From: Legionella beliardensis
GTDB lineage: Bacteria > Pseudomonadota > Gammaproteobacteria > Legionellales > Legionellaceae
Assembly: GCF_900452395.1 (NCBI RefSeq)
Contig: NZ_UGNV01000005.1
Span: 1 to 64,000, forward strand
Reading direction: 5' to 3'
DNA length: 64,000 nucleotides
This document shows positions 10,238 to 19,791 of this stretch, piece by piece. Every line of letters starts with the position of its first letter. The stretch's first letter is position 1. The notes below the pieces were generated by a model. The model was given only the letters and a program-made list of their open reading frames with translations. It did no database searches and was not told the origin of the DNA. A program made the translations under genes and the position numbers.

Positions 10238-10740
10238 GGCCGACTCTCCCCACGCTCATGGGCAATTATTTTAGGCATCAGACTTGCCATACGCGCGTTA
10301 AGCTCGCTCTCAGTCATGGCGCCAAAACCCACGGGGTACAACGTTTGCGTTTTAAAATTTAAAATAAATAACGCCGGGTACTGAATGGCAAGGCCTTGAA
10401 AGGCAGCATTGACCCACTCGGTTGTGGCACTTGAGAAGTCAGGAAAGTCAGGCAACGCGTGATTATCAAATGAAAGCGGTAAAACTTGAGCGTGGTGACG
10501 CTCGCACCAACGCTTAAGGACTGGCGCAAATTGATGGCAATGGGGGCACGTGCTTGCATAAAATAAAATAAAGCCATGCGCGCTAAAAAAGCCGTTCTTT
10601 TTATCAGCTGCTTTTACCCTTAAGCCAACTGCCGCCCCTTCGCGCGTAGCAATTAGGTTAGTTAACCAGTGCGCATTTGCTGAATAAACAAAACCCGTGC
10701 TAAACAATAAGGCAAATACCACGCCTGTATACCCTTTCAT
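10234..10740 (-). CDS. trbB: TrbB thioredoxin-like disulfide isomerase
   Basis: TrbB is the periplasmic thiol oxidoreductase of F-type systems, thought to help fold cysteine-rich Tra proteins such as TraH, TraU and TraN. The 168-aa product has a signal peptide (about 1-23) and a thioredoxin fold with the redox motif CPHC followed by HQF. A cis-Pro-type segment (QYPALFILN) comes later. It overlaps the traF stop as ATGA and the traH start as GTGA, so the three genes are tightly coupled. The intact CxxC separates it from TraF, which lacks one. Confidence 0.9.
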   Translation of the reverse strand: MKGYTGVVFALLFSTGFVYSANAHWLTNLIATREGAAVGLRVKAADKKNGFFSAHGFILFYASTCPHCHQFAPVLKRWCERHHAQVLPLSFDNHALPDFPDFSSATTEWVNAAFQGLAIQYPALFILNFKTQTLYPVGFGAMTESELNARMASLMPKIIAHERGESRP

Positions 10741-11489
10741 ACTTGCGCTCCTTTAAATTGAGTGGCGGCTAACACTAAACGCGCCATCAAGACATCTTGG
10801 GTGGTCAGCCCATAAGCCACTGGGGTGACCGATTGGCGCTTAGGATGTACTAATAAAATGGCTGGAAAATAACGCACGCCTAAGCGGTTTGCCTGCCCTT
10901 TATCAACGCGAGAACTTGTGAGCTCTGTGGCAATGACGCCATCGACACTAACGGGAATGAGTACGAAATGAAATCGCTGACAAAAATCAGCAAGAATAGG
11001 TATTTGTTTTAAGTCATAGGGACTTTTGCCGCGATAAAAGAGCAACAGCCCATGGGATTTGGATAAGCGGTTTACAATCTCTATGATTTGAGACTCTCGC
11101 ACTTCATCGGTGATTTTGGCGCCAAGATTGGAGATTGGATGCGTCACTGCATAATCATATTCCGGATGCAGCAACATCGTTTGCTGAAAGAGCGCTTTAA
11201 ACCGTGAAGACTCTTTAAGCCAGTAATCTTGGAGACCCAAAAAGATGCGCATGTCCTCTACTTTTTTGGTGTATCGTGCTTTATGAAGCGCCTCCATGGT
11301 GTAGAAGCGCAAAACAGCATCACGCTCGGTATAGCTTAAGCGCTCAAAAGGAATGCTTAAGGGTTTGGTCTTATCAATTTCTTTCCTTTCTTTTTCAATG
11401 TTGTACCAGAGAAATCCAGCCGGTTCCTTCTCAGCTGCTGCCCAAGCCTGTGTCATGAATAGACAAAGTAGCAATAGAATTTTAATCAT
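10737..11489 (-). CDS. traF: TraF pilus assembly protein
   Basis: TraF is a periplasmic F-type pilus assembly protein with a thioredoxin-like fold that lacks the CxxC redox pair. Here the CxxC position reads YRGKSPYD, as in F TraF. The start is placed at 11489, where AGGAGGGG precedes an ATG encoding a clear signal peptide (MIKILLLLCLFMTQAWA). A longer frame reaching 11615 would run deep into traN. The 250-aa length matches F TraF (247). The start overlaps the traN stop by 8 bases. Confidence 0.92.
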   Translation of the reverse strand: MIKILLLLCLFMTQAWAAAEKEPAGFLWYNIEKERKEIDKTKPLSIPFERLSYTERDAVLRFYTMEALHKARYTKKVEDMRIFLGLQDYWLKESSRFKALFQQTMLLHPEYDYAVTHPISNLGAKITDEVRESQIIEIVNRLSKSHGLLLFYRGKSPYDLKQIPILADFCQRFHFVLIPVSVDGVIATELTSSRVDKGQANRLGVRYFPAILLVHPKRQSVTPVAYGLTTQDVLMARLVLAATQFKGAQV

Positions 11490-13191
11490 GCGCCTTCCCC
11501 TCCTGATAAAAACGCCTAACCTTGGCTTCATGGACCAAGCTTGCTCCAGGTGCGTTAGGTAAGGTTTGCCGATGAATAAAATCGTCAGTGAGCGCTGACA
11601 AATCAAGTACGTCAAACTGAATACGCTCTAATTCTTCTGGCGTAAGTCCACGACAATCAGGCGACTTAGGCTTGCCAAAATCAATATGAAGTTGCTTAAA
11701 GCGTCCTTGAATTTGCACAATGCCTGCAAGTTTTGAGGGAAACACACAATACACATAGTGTTTATTACCACTGTCATTATAATGGCCAATTTTTTTTACT
11801 CGCTTATCCCGCTTTGCTTGGAGCAATGCTTTTAAATCCTTAGGACAATGGATAACCCATTTACCCCATCCTTTATCGTGACAGCAATCATGAGCACCAA
11901 AGAAATAAGACTCACAATCCTTCGCTTCGCCTTTAAAAATGGAAGGCTCGCCACTATTGACTTGATTGGTAGCCACATCACTCGCCGTATCCGCTAATGT
12001 TCCTAAGCGAGTTACTCCTTCCGGCATGTCGTCACTGGCTTCATCTAGCGTTTCAGCACACTCACCTTCTGCGCAATTTATCTTTGGTTGGCAAATGGTT
12101 TGTTTTGGAAAACACTGATTAACAGGACAGCGAAAGGTTTGTAAAAACCTATCACAATGCCTGTCGGTGGCGAGCGTACAGGTAGATTCGACGTGCGCGC
12201 ACCCTTCAGAGAGCAAAGGCTCACACGTGCTCGTTAACCCATCAATGCACTGATAAACGGTATATTTTCCCCAACAAGGACGCGTAATCGGCACCCCATC
12301 TATCACGCGCGTGGCATAGGGCTCCAAACATAAATCAGAGGCAGCGACTACACAGGTCCCTTCTTTGATTTTCTCATCATATTGACTGCAATTGGCAGGC
12401 AGCCAATCGTCTTCAAATTGGCTTTCAATGACCGTTAACGTGACCGTGCCACCAAAGGCTCTCTCATCCCACAACAAATCAAAGGTAAGCGTTGGGTCTT
12501 GGCAACTGGGCGTTTTTAGCACAGCTAAAGGGATAGCGCCTTGCGTCACCGAGACTTCTAATTTCATACATTGTGAACTGACGCTGATAAGATTAGTCGC
12601 AGAACACAAGGGTGCCGGTGTCTCACCATCACACACACTTAGGTGAATTGTTTTGCGAAGTGCCTCATTGCCTGACTTATTCTCATAAAAGAGATAACGA
12701 TTCACCGATTGAGTTGCCGTTTTATAACCAATGCTTAACGTGCTGCCACAGGTCTCCATGCGATAGCTCGTCTTGTCTTCACACGTTTTGGTCATAAAGT
12801 CCATTTGGCAGTGAGCAGGTTGTTCATAACACACCCCCTCTAACACGGAATCTGCGTGTGAGAGTAGGGCTTCGGCATATTGCATTTCTAAGGCCTTGGG
12901 GTTTGCTTTAAGATGGGGATGCGACGCTTGTGCAAGCACAGAGGCGGCTGTGTCATTCACGGCGGCCTGACTATGACCTAACTCGGGCAAAGGGTTTGTG
13001 CCTTCGGTAACGGGTATGCTTGCCTCCGGTGGGTTATCTGTATAGCCTCTCAACACCGTTTCTGGCTTAAACTGTTTTAAGGCATTGAGTGCTTGCTCGC
13101 GCGCACGCAAGGCATCCAACTCACTGGCATTGCCTGCAAACGCACTGTACAAGTAAAGGCAGCATACTAAAACCCAAGTTAGCTTACTCAA
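11482..13191 (-). CDS. traN: TraN mating-pair stabilisation outer-membrane protein
   Basis: TraN is the outer-membrane protein through which an F-type donor stabilises contact with recipient surface structures. The 569-aa product has a signal peptide and very many cysteines in the central part (about 115-380), the hallmark of TraN. A conserved C-terminal block contains DCCHDKGWGKWV. The start is an unusual TTG that overlaps the trbC stop as TTGA; no ATG is available nearby. F TraN is 602 aa. The receptor-contact region cannot be predicted from sequence alone. Confidence 0.92.
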   Translation of the reverse strand: MSKLTWVLVCCLYLYSAFAGNASELDALRAREQALNALKQFKPETVLRGYTDNPPEASIPVTEGTNPLPELGHSQAAVNDTAASVLAQASHPHLKANPKALEMQYAEALLSHADSVLEGVCYEQPAHCQMDFMTKTCEDKTSYRMETCGSTLSIGYKTATQSVNRYLFYENKSGNEALRKTIHLSVCDGETPAPLCSATNLISVSSQCMKLEVSVTQGAIPLAVLKTPSCQDPTLTFDLLWDERAFGGTVTLTVIESQFEDDWLPANCSQYDEKIKEGTCVVAASDLCLEPYATRVIDGVPITRPCWGKYTVYQCIDGLTSTCEPLLSEGCAHVESTCTLATDRHCDRFLQTFRCPVNQCFPKQTICQPKINCAEGECAETLDEASDDMPEGVTRLGTLADTASDVATNQVNSGEPSIFKGEAKDCESYFFGAHDCCHDKGWGKWVIHCPKDLKALLQAKRDKRVKKIGHYNDSGNKHYVYCVFPSKLAGIVQIQGRFKQLHIDFGKPKSPDCRGLTPEELERIQFDVLDLSALTDDFIHRQTLPNAPGASLVHEAKVRRFYQEGKAHD

Positions 13192-13607
13192 AAGACACCT
13201 CTTGCTTCGGTGACAGAAAAGCCACTGTCTCCCCTTCCTGCCATGCGCGCCAAGCCTTCTTTTAAAGGCAGATTGCCGTAAATCACATCAAACGCCTCAC
13301 CGTTGGCAACGACTAAGGCAGGTACTTGCTGGATACCAAACTGCTCAAATAAGGTGGGATCAATTTGCAGCGTTAAGTTTGGAACACGCGCACTTAATGC
13401 CATTATTTTTAAGGCGGTTTCTGGCATTGAATCCTGGTACAGTCCGTTTAAATACACAGGAATGTGCAAAAGGCTACTTTCTTTTAGCGTCTCTTCTAAA
13501 AGCATCTCCGGCATGGAAAAACTCACAAAGACTGACACCGTGCTCGCACACAGTGAGGTCATGGCAAGACACCCAACAAGCACCCCCATTCCTTTGCTTA
13601 ACATCAT
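13188..13607 (-). CDS. trbC: TrbC F-type conjugation protein
   Basis: TrbC is a periplasmic protein required for F pilus assembly that interacts with TraW and TraU in F. The 139-aa product has a signal peptide (about 1-22), the conserved VFVSFSMP segment, and a thioredoxin-like tail with QQVPALVV containing a cis-proline. Tandem ATGs follow an AGGAG site. It lies between traU and traN exactly as in F. It is shorter than F TrbC (212 aa) but has the core domain. Confidence 0.88.
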   Translation of the reverse strand: MMLSKGMGVLVGCLAMTSLCASTVSVFVSFSMPEMLLEETLKESSLLHIPVYLNGLYQDSMPETALKIMALSARVPNLTLQIDPTLFEQFGIQQVPALVVANGEAFDVIYGNLPLKEGLARMAGRGDSGFSVTEARGVF

Positions 13608-13617
13608 TTACTCCTGG

Positions 13618-14601
13618 TTAAAGAAACGTGCAATTACGTTTTCGCCACACCAAAAACCCGTACTGGTCAGGGGTATGCGGTTTAATTTTTCCAGCTTCCC
13701 AGGTAAGCGTACTGTGTCCTGATGGGTAGCAGTGCTTCCCGTCAGCCACCTGATTAACTAGCTCATAGCGGTAGCGCGATTTAGGCGTCATGGCATAATA
13801 GTGTTCCGTGCAAATCGCATTTGCATTTGGGCTTGAATCGGCAATCAACCACTCACGATGCATTTTGTAATTTAAGCGCTCCGTTAAGAGAAGTGCGGTT
13901 TGCACCGGAGATAGGGCAGCATTGACGTGTCCTGTCATTGGGTAATGGGTGCCTTGGCTGCCAGCACACCAAAACAGGCTATCCTTAGGCTTATTGGCTA
14001 AGGTTGATGACAGGGCATCAGCGCCGCATGAAACGGCTGCAATGGGGTTACCAAACAACATCGATTCGGGGCTTAACACAAAGCTCATTTCTGAATCTTG
14101 CCACGTGGGGTCAAGTTCCGTGAGGTAGGCCATGTCAAAATCGCCTTGCTGTAAGCAGCCAACAGACGTAATGAGATTTAACCAGTTAATGAGTGGGTAT
14201 TTATACCAATGCACATGAAAAAAAGCGCGTTGCTGCCCATTGCCTACTGTGTGACGGCCGCCACGGCCTTGCTTTAAGCCTAAGTTTAAGCGCGTGCCGC
14301 CAAGATTTACGAGACAATACGGCGTATCGGTCACATCGGTGAGCGCCATAGGCTCCCAAAAGCCAATGTTTAACCCAAGTCGCATTCCTAGGGCCGTGGG
14401 GCAAACACCGATGGGACTGGCAGCATTGGGCGAGTCCGGCAGTGATGCGTGCACGGCGGTCGTGTTACTAATAGACAAAGGAAACAAGCAACGCCAGCAC
14501 ACATCGGCAATGGGATTGACAAAATGACCGGTGCATTGCTTGCCTTCGGCCAAACAAGACAGTGAAAGGCAAAGCATCAATAACAGGAATCTAGAGCACA
14601 T
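13618..14601 (-). CDS. traU: TraU DNA transfer protein
   Basis: TraU is a periplasmic F-type protein needed mainly for DNA transfer. After a signal peptide the mature protein contains the family pattern CWRCLFPLSI, many conserved cysteines and a GNPIAAVSCGADAL block. The ATG at 14601 is preferred because AAGG lies 9 bases upstream; ATGs at 14607 and 14631 are also in frame. Any of these starts overlaps the traW end. Length of about 327 aa agrees with F TraU (330). Confidence 0.92.
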   Translation of the reverse strand: MCSRFLLLMLCLSLSCLAEGKQCTGHFVNPIADVCWRCLFPLSISNTTAVHASLPDSPNAASPIGVCPTALGMRLGLNIGFWEPMALTDVTDTPYCLVNLGGTRLNLGLKQGRGGRHTVGNGQQRAFFHVHWYKYPLINWLNLITSVGCLQQGDFDMAYLTELDPTWQDSEMSFVLSPESMLFGNPIAAVSCGADALSSTLANKPKDSLFWCAGSQGTHYPMTGHVNAALSPVQTALLLTERLNYKMHREWLIADSSPNANAICTEHYYAMTPKSRYRYELVNQVADGKHCYPSGHSTLTWEAGKIKPHTPDQYGFLVWRKRNCTFL

Positions 14602-15223
14602 CGCCATTTTCCTTAATTGCTTGTTCCACAACCGTTAAGCGATTGCCTGCTCGCTTGACAAGGGCCGGCACATGTAAAATGGCGAGCTTAGTGGTTATGC
14701 GCCCTGCTTGGTCGAAATAAATGACCGCTTGCAGCTTCTGTTCAGCAGCCTGAACGCTACCGCCTGTTAAAATGAATTTTGGATTGTTACAGGTTACTTT
14801 TTGCTGCGCTGCCCAATGAAGCTGCGCCTCATCTTCACTATTAAAAAATAACCAGCAGGGTTGATAGGCAGGCAGACGTTCAAGTGCATTTATTTGCGTT
14901 CCTTTAGCATACAAAAGGCGCCCACGGTCATCTAAGATGTCTGCACTTAATGTCACCTCAGGATAATAATCATGAGTGATTGAGCGGTCAGTTCGTTTAA
15001 GGCCTAAGGCAGTTGGCCTGTTTGCATGAAAAGCCACTGTTTGCACCCAACGCTGGTTAAGTGCGTCCAGTTCACCACTTGCCGTCAATGCCTGCAAACG
15101 CTCATAAATCAGCACTAAGAAACTTTTCTCTGCAACCGGAAACACCTCACCTACGACACCAAAAGATTTTGCAGACACCGACCCGCCCCACAGCATCATT
15201 ATTAAGGACAAGAATCGCTTCAT
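14591..15223 (-). CDS. traW: TraW pilus assembly protein
   Basis: TraW is a periplasmic F-type pilus assembly protein that works with TrbC and TraU. The 210-aa product begins with a signal peptide (about 1-18) followed by the family motif GVVGEVFPVAEKSFL. It later has the Trp/Phe-rich WLFFNSED segment and a final GGSVQAAEQKL region typical of TraW. The start overlaps the trbI stop as ATGA and the end overlaps traU. Confidence 0.92.
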   Translation of the reverse strand: MKRFLSLIMMLWGGSVSAKSFGVVGEVFPVAEKSFLVLIYERLQALTASGELDALNQRWVQTVAFHANRPTALGLKRTDRSITHDYYPEVTLSADILDDRGRLLYAKGTQINALERLPAYQPCWLFFNSEDEAQLHWAAQQKVTCNNPKFILTGGSVQAAEQKLQAVIYFDQAGRITTKLAILHVPALVKRAGNRLTVVEQAIKENGDVL

Positions 15224-15555
15224 GATGCCTTCCTCATGGCCTGACTTAATTCAGCCGTAACTTCTGTAGTGACATCAAGGCCACCCGCCAGCACCAGTTT
15301 TTGGTCTAAAATCACTACCTGATGACGTTTGGTGTAGTGCGCTAAGGTTTGGCTTAAAACCGCGTGAAACCGCCGGGTTGTTTGCGCCACTTGGGCCTCG
15401 GTGGCTTTACGCTCTGCTAATTGTCGAATCAATTGGCCATAGACCGCCTCTTTGTTAAAAAACGCAATGCGCTCAGAAGGCTTAAGCGTATAAAGCGTCA
15501 TGCTTACCAAAAGGACGACCAAAACTAACACTATCGCAGGAAGTATTAATCGCAT
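15220..15555 (-). CDS. trbI: TrbI-like F-type membrane protein
   Basis: F TrbI is a small bitopic inner-membrane protein that influences pilus retraction. This 111-aa protein has one N-terminal membrane segment (about 5-25) and a helical periplasmic domain with the VVILDQKLVLAGGLDVTTEV segment characteristic of TrbI/TraW-region proteins. The start follows GGGGAGGAATT and overlaps the end of traC by about 10 bases. Its place between traC and traW matches F trbI. Confidence 0.86.
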   Translation of the reverse strand: MRLILPAIVLVLVVLLVSMTLYTLKPSERIAFFNKEAVYGQLIRQLAERKATEAQVAQTTRRFHAVLSQTLAHYTKRHQVVILDQKLVLAGGLDVTTEVTAELSQAMRKAS

Positions 15556-18143
15556 AATTCCTCCCCATAGTAGTGGTGTGCCACCTGTTGTATGGTCTCA
15601 TGAAGGGGTAGCCCTTGATTGACCAAGGTTTCAATGGCACTGACTTCTTCACCGGAGGTTGAAAAAAGCACGCGTAAAAAGGGGTCACAAAAATAACGAT
15701 GAAACGTGGTGACGTTGCCAAACTGAATCATTAAATTAGAAAACCCTTGGGTTTTCGCCTCACCAAACGACTCAATGACTTCTGCCTCTAGCGGGCTAAA
15801 GTGGGTGGGGTGCTCTTCCAAATACTGCTTAAAGGCGCCCTGACGCATGATGATTTTGGTATCACTGCTGGCCGCAATGGCACGCCCTTGCAGGGTATTC
15901 ATGGTGTCTAGTAAGTTTTGGGTGATGACTGCAAAGCCGCCTCGGTGTTTTCGTGCTGTCCTAAAACCTTGCTCGATGAATGCTGCACAAATTGGATTAG
16001 AGCCATTGGCCAAAAACCGCCAAGCTTCGTCAATGATGCAGCGCTTTTCGCGTTTTCGGTCAGCGTGATAAAATTGCCCTTGGATAATGACAATCATCAC
16101 AAACATGACAATGGTCAAAAGCTCAGGATTGGTTTCTAACTCACCCATTTCAAGCACCACAAAATTGGAACTATTTAATAGCGGGGTGTCGCTGTTAAAC
16201 ATCTTGCCGTAAAGCCCCCTACTGCCATACTTTTCAAGCAAAATCAGCAAATCTTTAAGTCGGCGGTCATCCCTTGATTCAGGCTTTTGTAACAAGTCAT
16301 TTAAGGTGTTTAAGACATCATCCATTTTGGCCTGCCTGCCGTGTGCTTGCCAACAGGCCATCACAGCGTCTAATAACCACGCTTTTTGCACCTCACCTAG
16401 CGCTTCTGAGGGGCTTGCCATGATGGCTAGCAAATCCCTAATTTGAATGTAATCATTAAGCCGCGCGCCGTCTATCTCCGTGACGCCATCAAAATCAAAG
16501 AGCGTAAACGGATTTAATGTTAACGTGGAGGCATCAAGGTAGCTGCCACCGACCATGTCACATAAATGCTTGTACGAGCCCCCTAAATCAATGACAAAAA
16601 TTTGCTGCCCACGTGATAAGCCATCTAAAATTTGTGCTTGCTCGAAAAACGATTTACCTGCCCCAGTGCTAGCTACCGTTAAGCGATTAAAATTGGTGAT
16701 GGGCAACACCCGGTCATCAAAGGTATTTAAATAAAAAAGCTGATGGCGATAAGTAGGCACCAGAAGACCCTGGCCTGCCCCTTTAAAATCAGCGACCACG
16801 GGGAGTAAATTAGCCACATTCAAATGCGTTAATTTTTTAATCATGCCTAAAAGCGCGAGACTTGAAAAAAGCCCTTCGGTGGGCATGAAAGGCAAACTAC
16901 CTAAAAACCTCAACCACTGCTTGCAGCGGCTCACATGAAGCGTAAACCCCATCTGTCTAAAGCTTGCAATCGCTTTAGCCACCTGCTCACGCGCGTTATT
17001 TTCCGTGGTATACAACAACACATTGTAAAACGTCGGCAAAAGGGATAAGTCGCCCCGAGAGGCATGGTCATGCACCAGCTGCCACTCGGCGGCCTCCTCT
17101 CTAATGCTTGGGTTAATAAACGCCTGCACCGCGTTGTTGTTCGCATTTAAGGATTTGGCACGCGCCTTAGCATGCGCTTTCATCTTTTCTTGATTGACAC
17201 CACGCACAGTGAAGGAAATCAAAAAGGGGCAATCAATGCCTTGCTCGGGCTGCAATAAATTGGCAAACAAATCGGGTGTTTGCCAGAGTGCAAACGGTGT
17301 GTTTGGGTAATGGGTGATTTCACAATTAATCAGTTTGGTACGCTGAAGTACCCCGTCACCATCGGCAATAGACACCTCAATTGCTTCATCACCGATTTCA
17401 TACACCGCCGTTGGATTGGGTACCACATCACTCATCAATAATGAATCCCCGTGAACCACAGGCCATGAAAAATCATTAAAGTTAGGAGAGACTAAGGTGC
17501 GCAAAAGTACTTTAAACTCATCTGCTTCACACTCTTTTAAACTAAATCCTGCGACCTTAAATTCAGAGACAAAATCCTCTCTTAAATCGCATAGTTGCTT
17601 ATCGACCCCAGACTGCATGGGCCTTGAAATAAAGAGGTAGCAGCAATAATCACTTAAGCCTGCAGGAATATTACGACCATTTTTATACCCCTTTTTAATG
17701 GCATTTAAATGGTATTTAAGGCTTAGGCGTGCAAGTTCTGCATAAATTCCGCCTTGATTTAAAATAGGTTGATAGTTTTGGGCAAGGCTTGTTTCAAGCC
17801 AGGGGTGTTTATACAAAAGCACCGTGCAATCGGTGCCAGGCGTTAATTTGTTTTTAAACGTTTGCGCAAGGCTTTTCATGAGCGACTCATCAGCCCCACT
17901 AGCAGGCATTAGCCGCAAACCAAACCCCATCGAGCTTCGATTGACAAAAAACCCCGCATCAGTCACGGTTTCATACGGTAAAAGTCCCTTAAGCGCGGGC
18001 AAATCCATCCTTAACGAATCGCGTGCTTGTTGCTGATGATGAAGCGATTCGGGCTTAATGCCGGCGGTTTCGCCAAGGCGCTGGCTTGCGCTGTATAAAA
18101 GCGTGCGTGCTTTATCGCGCCACTGCGTGACGTTTAACCCCAT
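15546..18143 (-). CDS. traC: TraC F-type T4SS ATPase (VirB4-like)
   Basis: TraC is the cytoplasmic/peripheral ATPase that powers pilus assembly. The 865-aa product carries a Walker A motif ASTGAGKSFF at about 488-497. A downstream Walker B-like RCIIDEAWRFL and the conserved FRTARKHRGGFAVITQN block follow. An AAGGAGACAGC site precedes the ATG, and the start overlaps the traV end by 10 bases. Length matches F TraC (875 aa). Confidence 0.95.
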   Translation of the reverse strand: MGLNVTQWRDKARTLLYSASQRLGETAGIKPESLHHQQQARDSLRMDLPALKGLLPYETVTDAGFFVNRSSMGFGLRLMPASGADESLMKSLAQTFKNKLTPGTDCTVLLYKHPWLETSLAQNYQPILNQGGIYAELARLSLKYHLNAIKKGYKNGRNIPAGLSDYCCYLFISRPMQSGVDKQLCDLREDFVSEFKVAGFSLKECEADEFKVLLRTLVSPNFNDFSWPVVHGDSLLMSDVVPNPTAVYEIGDEAIEVSIADGDGVLQRTKLINCEITHYPNTPFALWQTPDLFANLLQPEQGIDCPFLISFTVRGVNQEKMKAHAKARAKSLNANNNAVQAFINPSIREEAAEWQLVHDHASRGDLSLLPTFYNVLLYTTENNAREQVAKAIASFRQMGFTLHVSRCKQWLRFLGSLPFMPTEGLFSSLALLGMIKKLTHLNVANLLPVVADFKGAGQGLLVPTYRHQLFYLNTFDDRVLPITNFNRLTVASTGAGKSFFEQAQILDGLSRGQQIFVIDLGGSYKHLCDMVGGSYLDASTLTLNPFTLFDFDGVTEIDGARLNDYIQIRDLLAIMASPSEALGEVQKAWLLDAVMACWQAHGRQAKMDDVLNTLNDLLQKPESRDDRRLKDLLILLEKYGSRGLYGKMFNSDTPLLNSSNFVVLEMGELETNPELLTIVMFVMIVIIQGQFYHADRKREKRCIIDEAWRFLANGSNPICAAFIEQGFRTARKHRGGFAVITQNLLDTMNTLQGRAIAASSDTKIIMRQGAFKQYLEEHPTHFSPLEAEVIESFGEAKTQGFSNLMIQFGNVTTFHRYFCDPFLRVLFSTSGEEVSAIETLVNQGLPLHETIQQVAHHYYGEELCD

Positions 18144-18424
18144 GCTGTCTCCTTCACGTGTTTCGTCACCCAGACTGATTGGCCATGAGGCAGTACAATC
18201 CGCTGCCCTTGCGGGTAAGCGCTGCCTTTCTTAGTCTGAAGCACATTTTTTCTGGATGAGGCCGGCCGCGCCTCATCAGCAAAACGCGTCATGGCATCGA
18301 CTTGCTCAATCGTTAAACAAGAATCCCCTGCCGTTGCCTGGCAACTGAAGTTGGCATTCATCGTGCCACAGCCACTCAAGCAGGTGGCAAGCAATATCAA
18401 CAAAAACAAAGAAGCATTACGCAT
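18134..18424 (-). CDS. traV: TraV outer-membrane lipoprotein (short form)
   Basis: TraV is the outer-membrane lipoprotein (VirB7-like) that joins TraK and TraB into the core channel. The 96-aa product has a lipobox LSGC with Cys19, then the CxxxxxxxC segment of TraV (FSCQATAGDSCLTIEQV). It is much shorter than F TraV (171 aa), keeping the acylated, disulfide-forming front and losing the variable tail. Start and traB stop share TAATG. Confidence 0.9.
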   Translation of the reverse strand: MRNASLFLLILLATCLSGCGTMNANFSCQATAGDSCLTIEQVDAMTRFADEARPASSRKNVLQTKKGSAYPQGQRIVLPHGQSVWVTKHVKETAWG

Positions 18425-19791
18425 TAAAACCCTCCCACGTCCTGACGACTTAATGTATTTGACCTATCAATTTTCCCTAATACTTGAGGCGGCACGGTAA
18501 AATTCATCGCCGACGGGTCTTCATTATCGCGAGCAATCAGGGCGCGTGTTTCTTCTGCACTAACCCGGGTTTTGGCGTGCTGACTCTTATCTTCATCAGG
18601 CTCTAAATAAAACCCGTCTTTAAAGACAATAGTCACCACATTGCCACTGCCTACTTGAATGACCGGATGGTATTGCTCGGCGCGTTTCACATAATAAGCA
18701 GATAAGGTATCAGCGGCTTTTGAGGCCCCACCGTAAGCGGCAAACGGTGCAATTTGACTGGAAGGCATCACAGAGCTTGCCCCATAAGGGCCAATGTTTT
18801 GAATGCTTTGCGCATATTGCGCGGCAGAGGCGATGCCTGATAACGCCCCACTAATGCCTGCCCAAGTCATGACTTTATTATCTCGCATCAAAGGCTGCCC
18901 CTTAATCCCTACTTTGCCATTGAAAAACACCCAACCGGTGACTTCTTTATCAATGATGGGCGCCCCAGGATGCGCGCACGACAAACGATACAACGTGGCA
19001 AAGGCACGTTCGCTCGAAATATCGCCATACGAGTTGGCACTTACTCGACACCCTTTAAGACGTGAGCGCTGGCCATTGGGTAACGTGCCGTCTTCTAAGA
19101 ACTTAAAGAGCATGACGCCATTATTTTTTGATTGACCGTTTACCGAGGCATCGGCATCAGCACCACCCAAAACAATGGCCCGCACCGAGGTATTTGAAGG
19201 GACGTAATGTGCAGGATTTAAATAAGAGTCAGGCGTTACCTGAGCAAATCGCCGTTTCGGTTTAAAGGACACCAAGTTAATTCGTAAGCTCGCATCAGAT
19301 AAGGTGTTGCTGCTCTTTATCATCGAGTTCATCGCATACGTATTAGGGTTATGCCAAAGCTTTGGGTTTTGCACGTCTGTCAATTCGGAAGGCACGTTTT
19401 GCTGCGTTTTAGAAGCGCTCTTTTTTTCTTGACTCGCTAAAATTAACGTCTTAACCTGGGATGCGAGTTCGTCTTTTTGCGCTTGTAATTGGCGCTCATG
19501 CGCCTTTCCCATCGCTTTAAGATGCGCCGTTAAGACGCTTACTTGTTTTTTAAGGGTTTCCAATTCCGTTTGCTGGGCAGTGAGTGCGTTATCTGTTGCC
19601 CCGTCCGTAAAGGGTTCATCAATGATGCCTGTTAAATCGACGGTGTTTTTTGCTAAGGGTGTTTTTTGAGACCCACCATCGACCAAAAGAATAGCCATTA
19701 CAGCAACCAGAAAAAAGAGTCCGCCGCCTGCTAGCAACAAGGTGCGTACCTGGCTCCTTAACACCCGTGTATTCAATTGCCAATTAGCCAT
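18424..19791 (-). CDS. traB: TraB channel scaffold protein (VirB10-like)
   Basis: TraB spans from inner to outer membrane as the scaffold of the F-type core complex. The 455-aa protein has one N-terminal membrane segment (about 17-38) and a coiled coil (about 70-125). The VirB10/TrbI beta-domain follows, with the conserved SVRAIVLGGADAD and RLKGCRVSANSYGDISSER segments. The start overlaps the traK stop and follows GAGG. Length is close to F TraB (475 aa). Confidence 0.93.
   Translation of the reverse strand: MANWQLNTRVLRSQVRTLLLAGGGLFFLVAVMAILLVDGGSQKTPLAKNTVDLTGIIDEPFTDGATDNALTAQQTELETLKKQVSVLTAHLKAMGKAHERQLQAQKDELASQVKTLILASQEKKSASKTQQNVPSELTDVQNPKLWHNPNTYAMNSMIKSSNTLSDASLRINLVSFKPKRRFAQVTPDSYLNPAHYVPSNTSVRAIVLGGADADASVNGQSKNNGVMLFKFLEDGTLPNGQRSRLKGCRVSANSYGDISSERAFATLYRLSCAHPGAPIIDKEVTGWVFFNGKVGIKGQPLMRDNKVMTWAGISGALSGIASAAQYAQSIQNIGPYGASSVMPSSQIAPFAAYGGASKAADTLSAYYVKRAEQYHPVIQVGSGNVVTIVFKDGFYLEPDEDKSQHAKTRVSAEETRALIARDNEDPSAMNFTVPPQVLGKIDRSNTLSRQDVGGF

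Noticed and set aside
10737-11615. The longer traF frame starting at 11615.
   Set aside because: It would overlap traN by 134 bases, and its first 42 residues do not resemble TraF; the start at 11489 has a strong ribosome site and a signal peptide.
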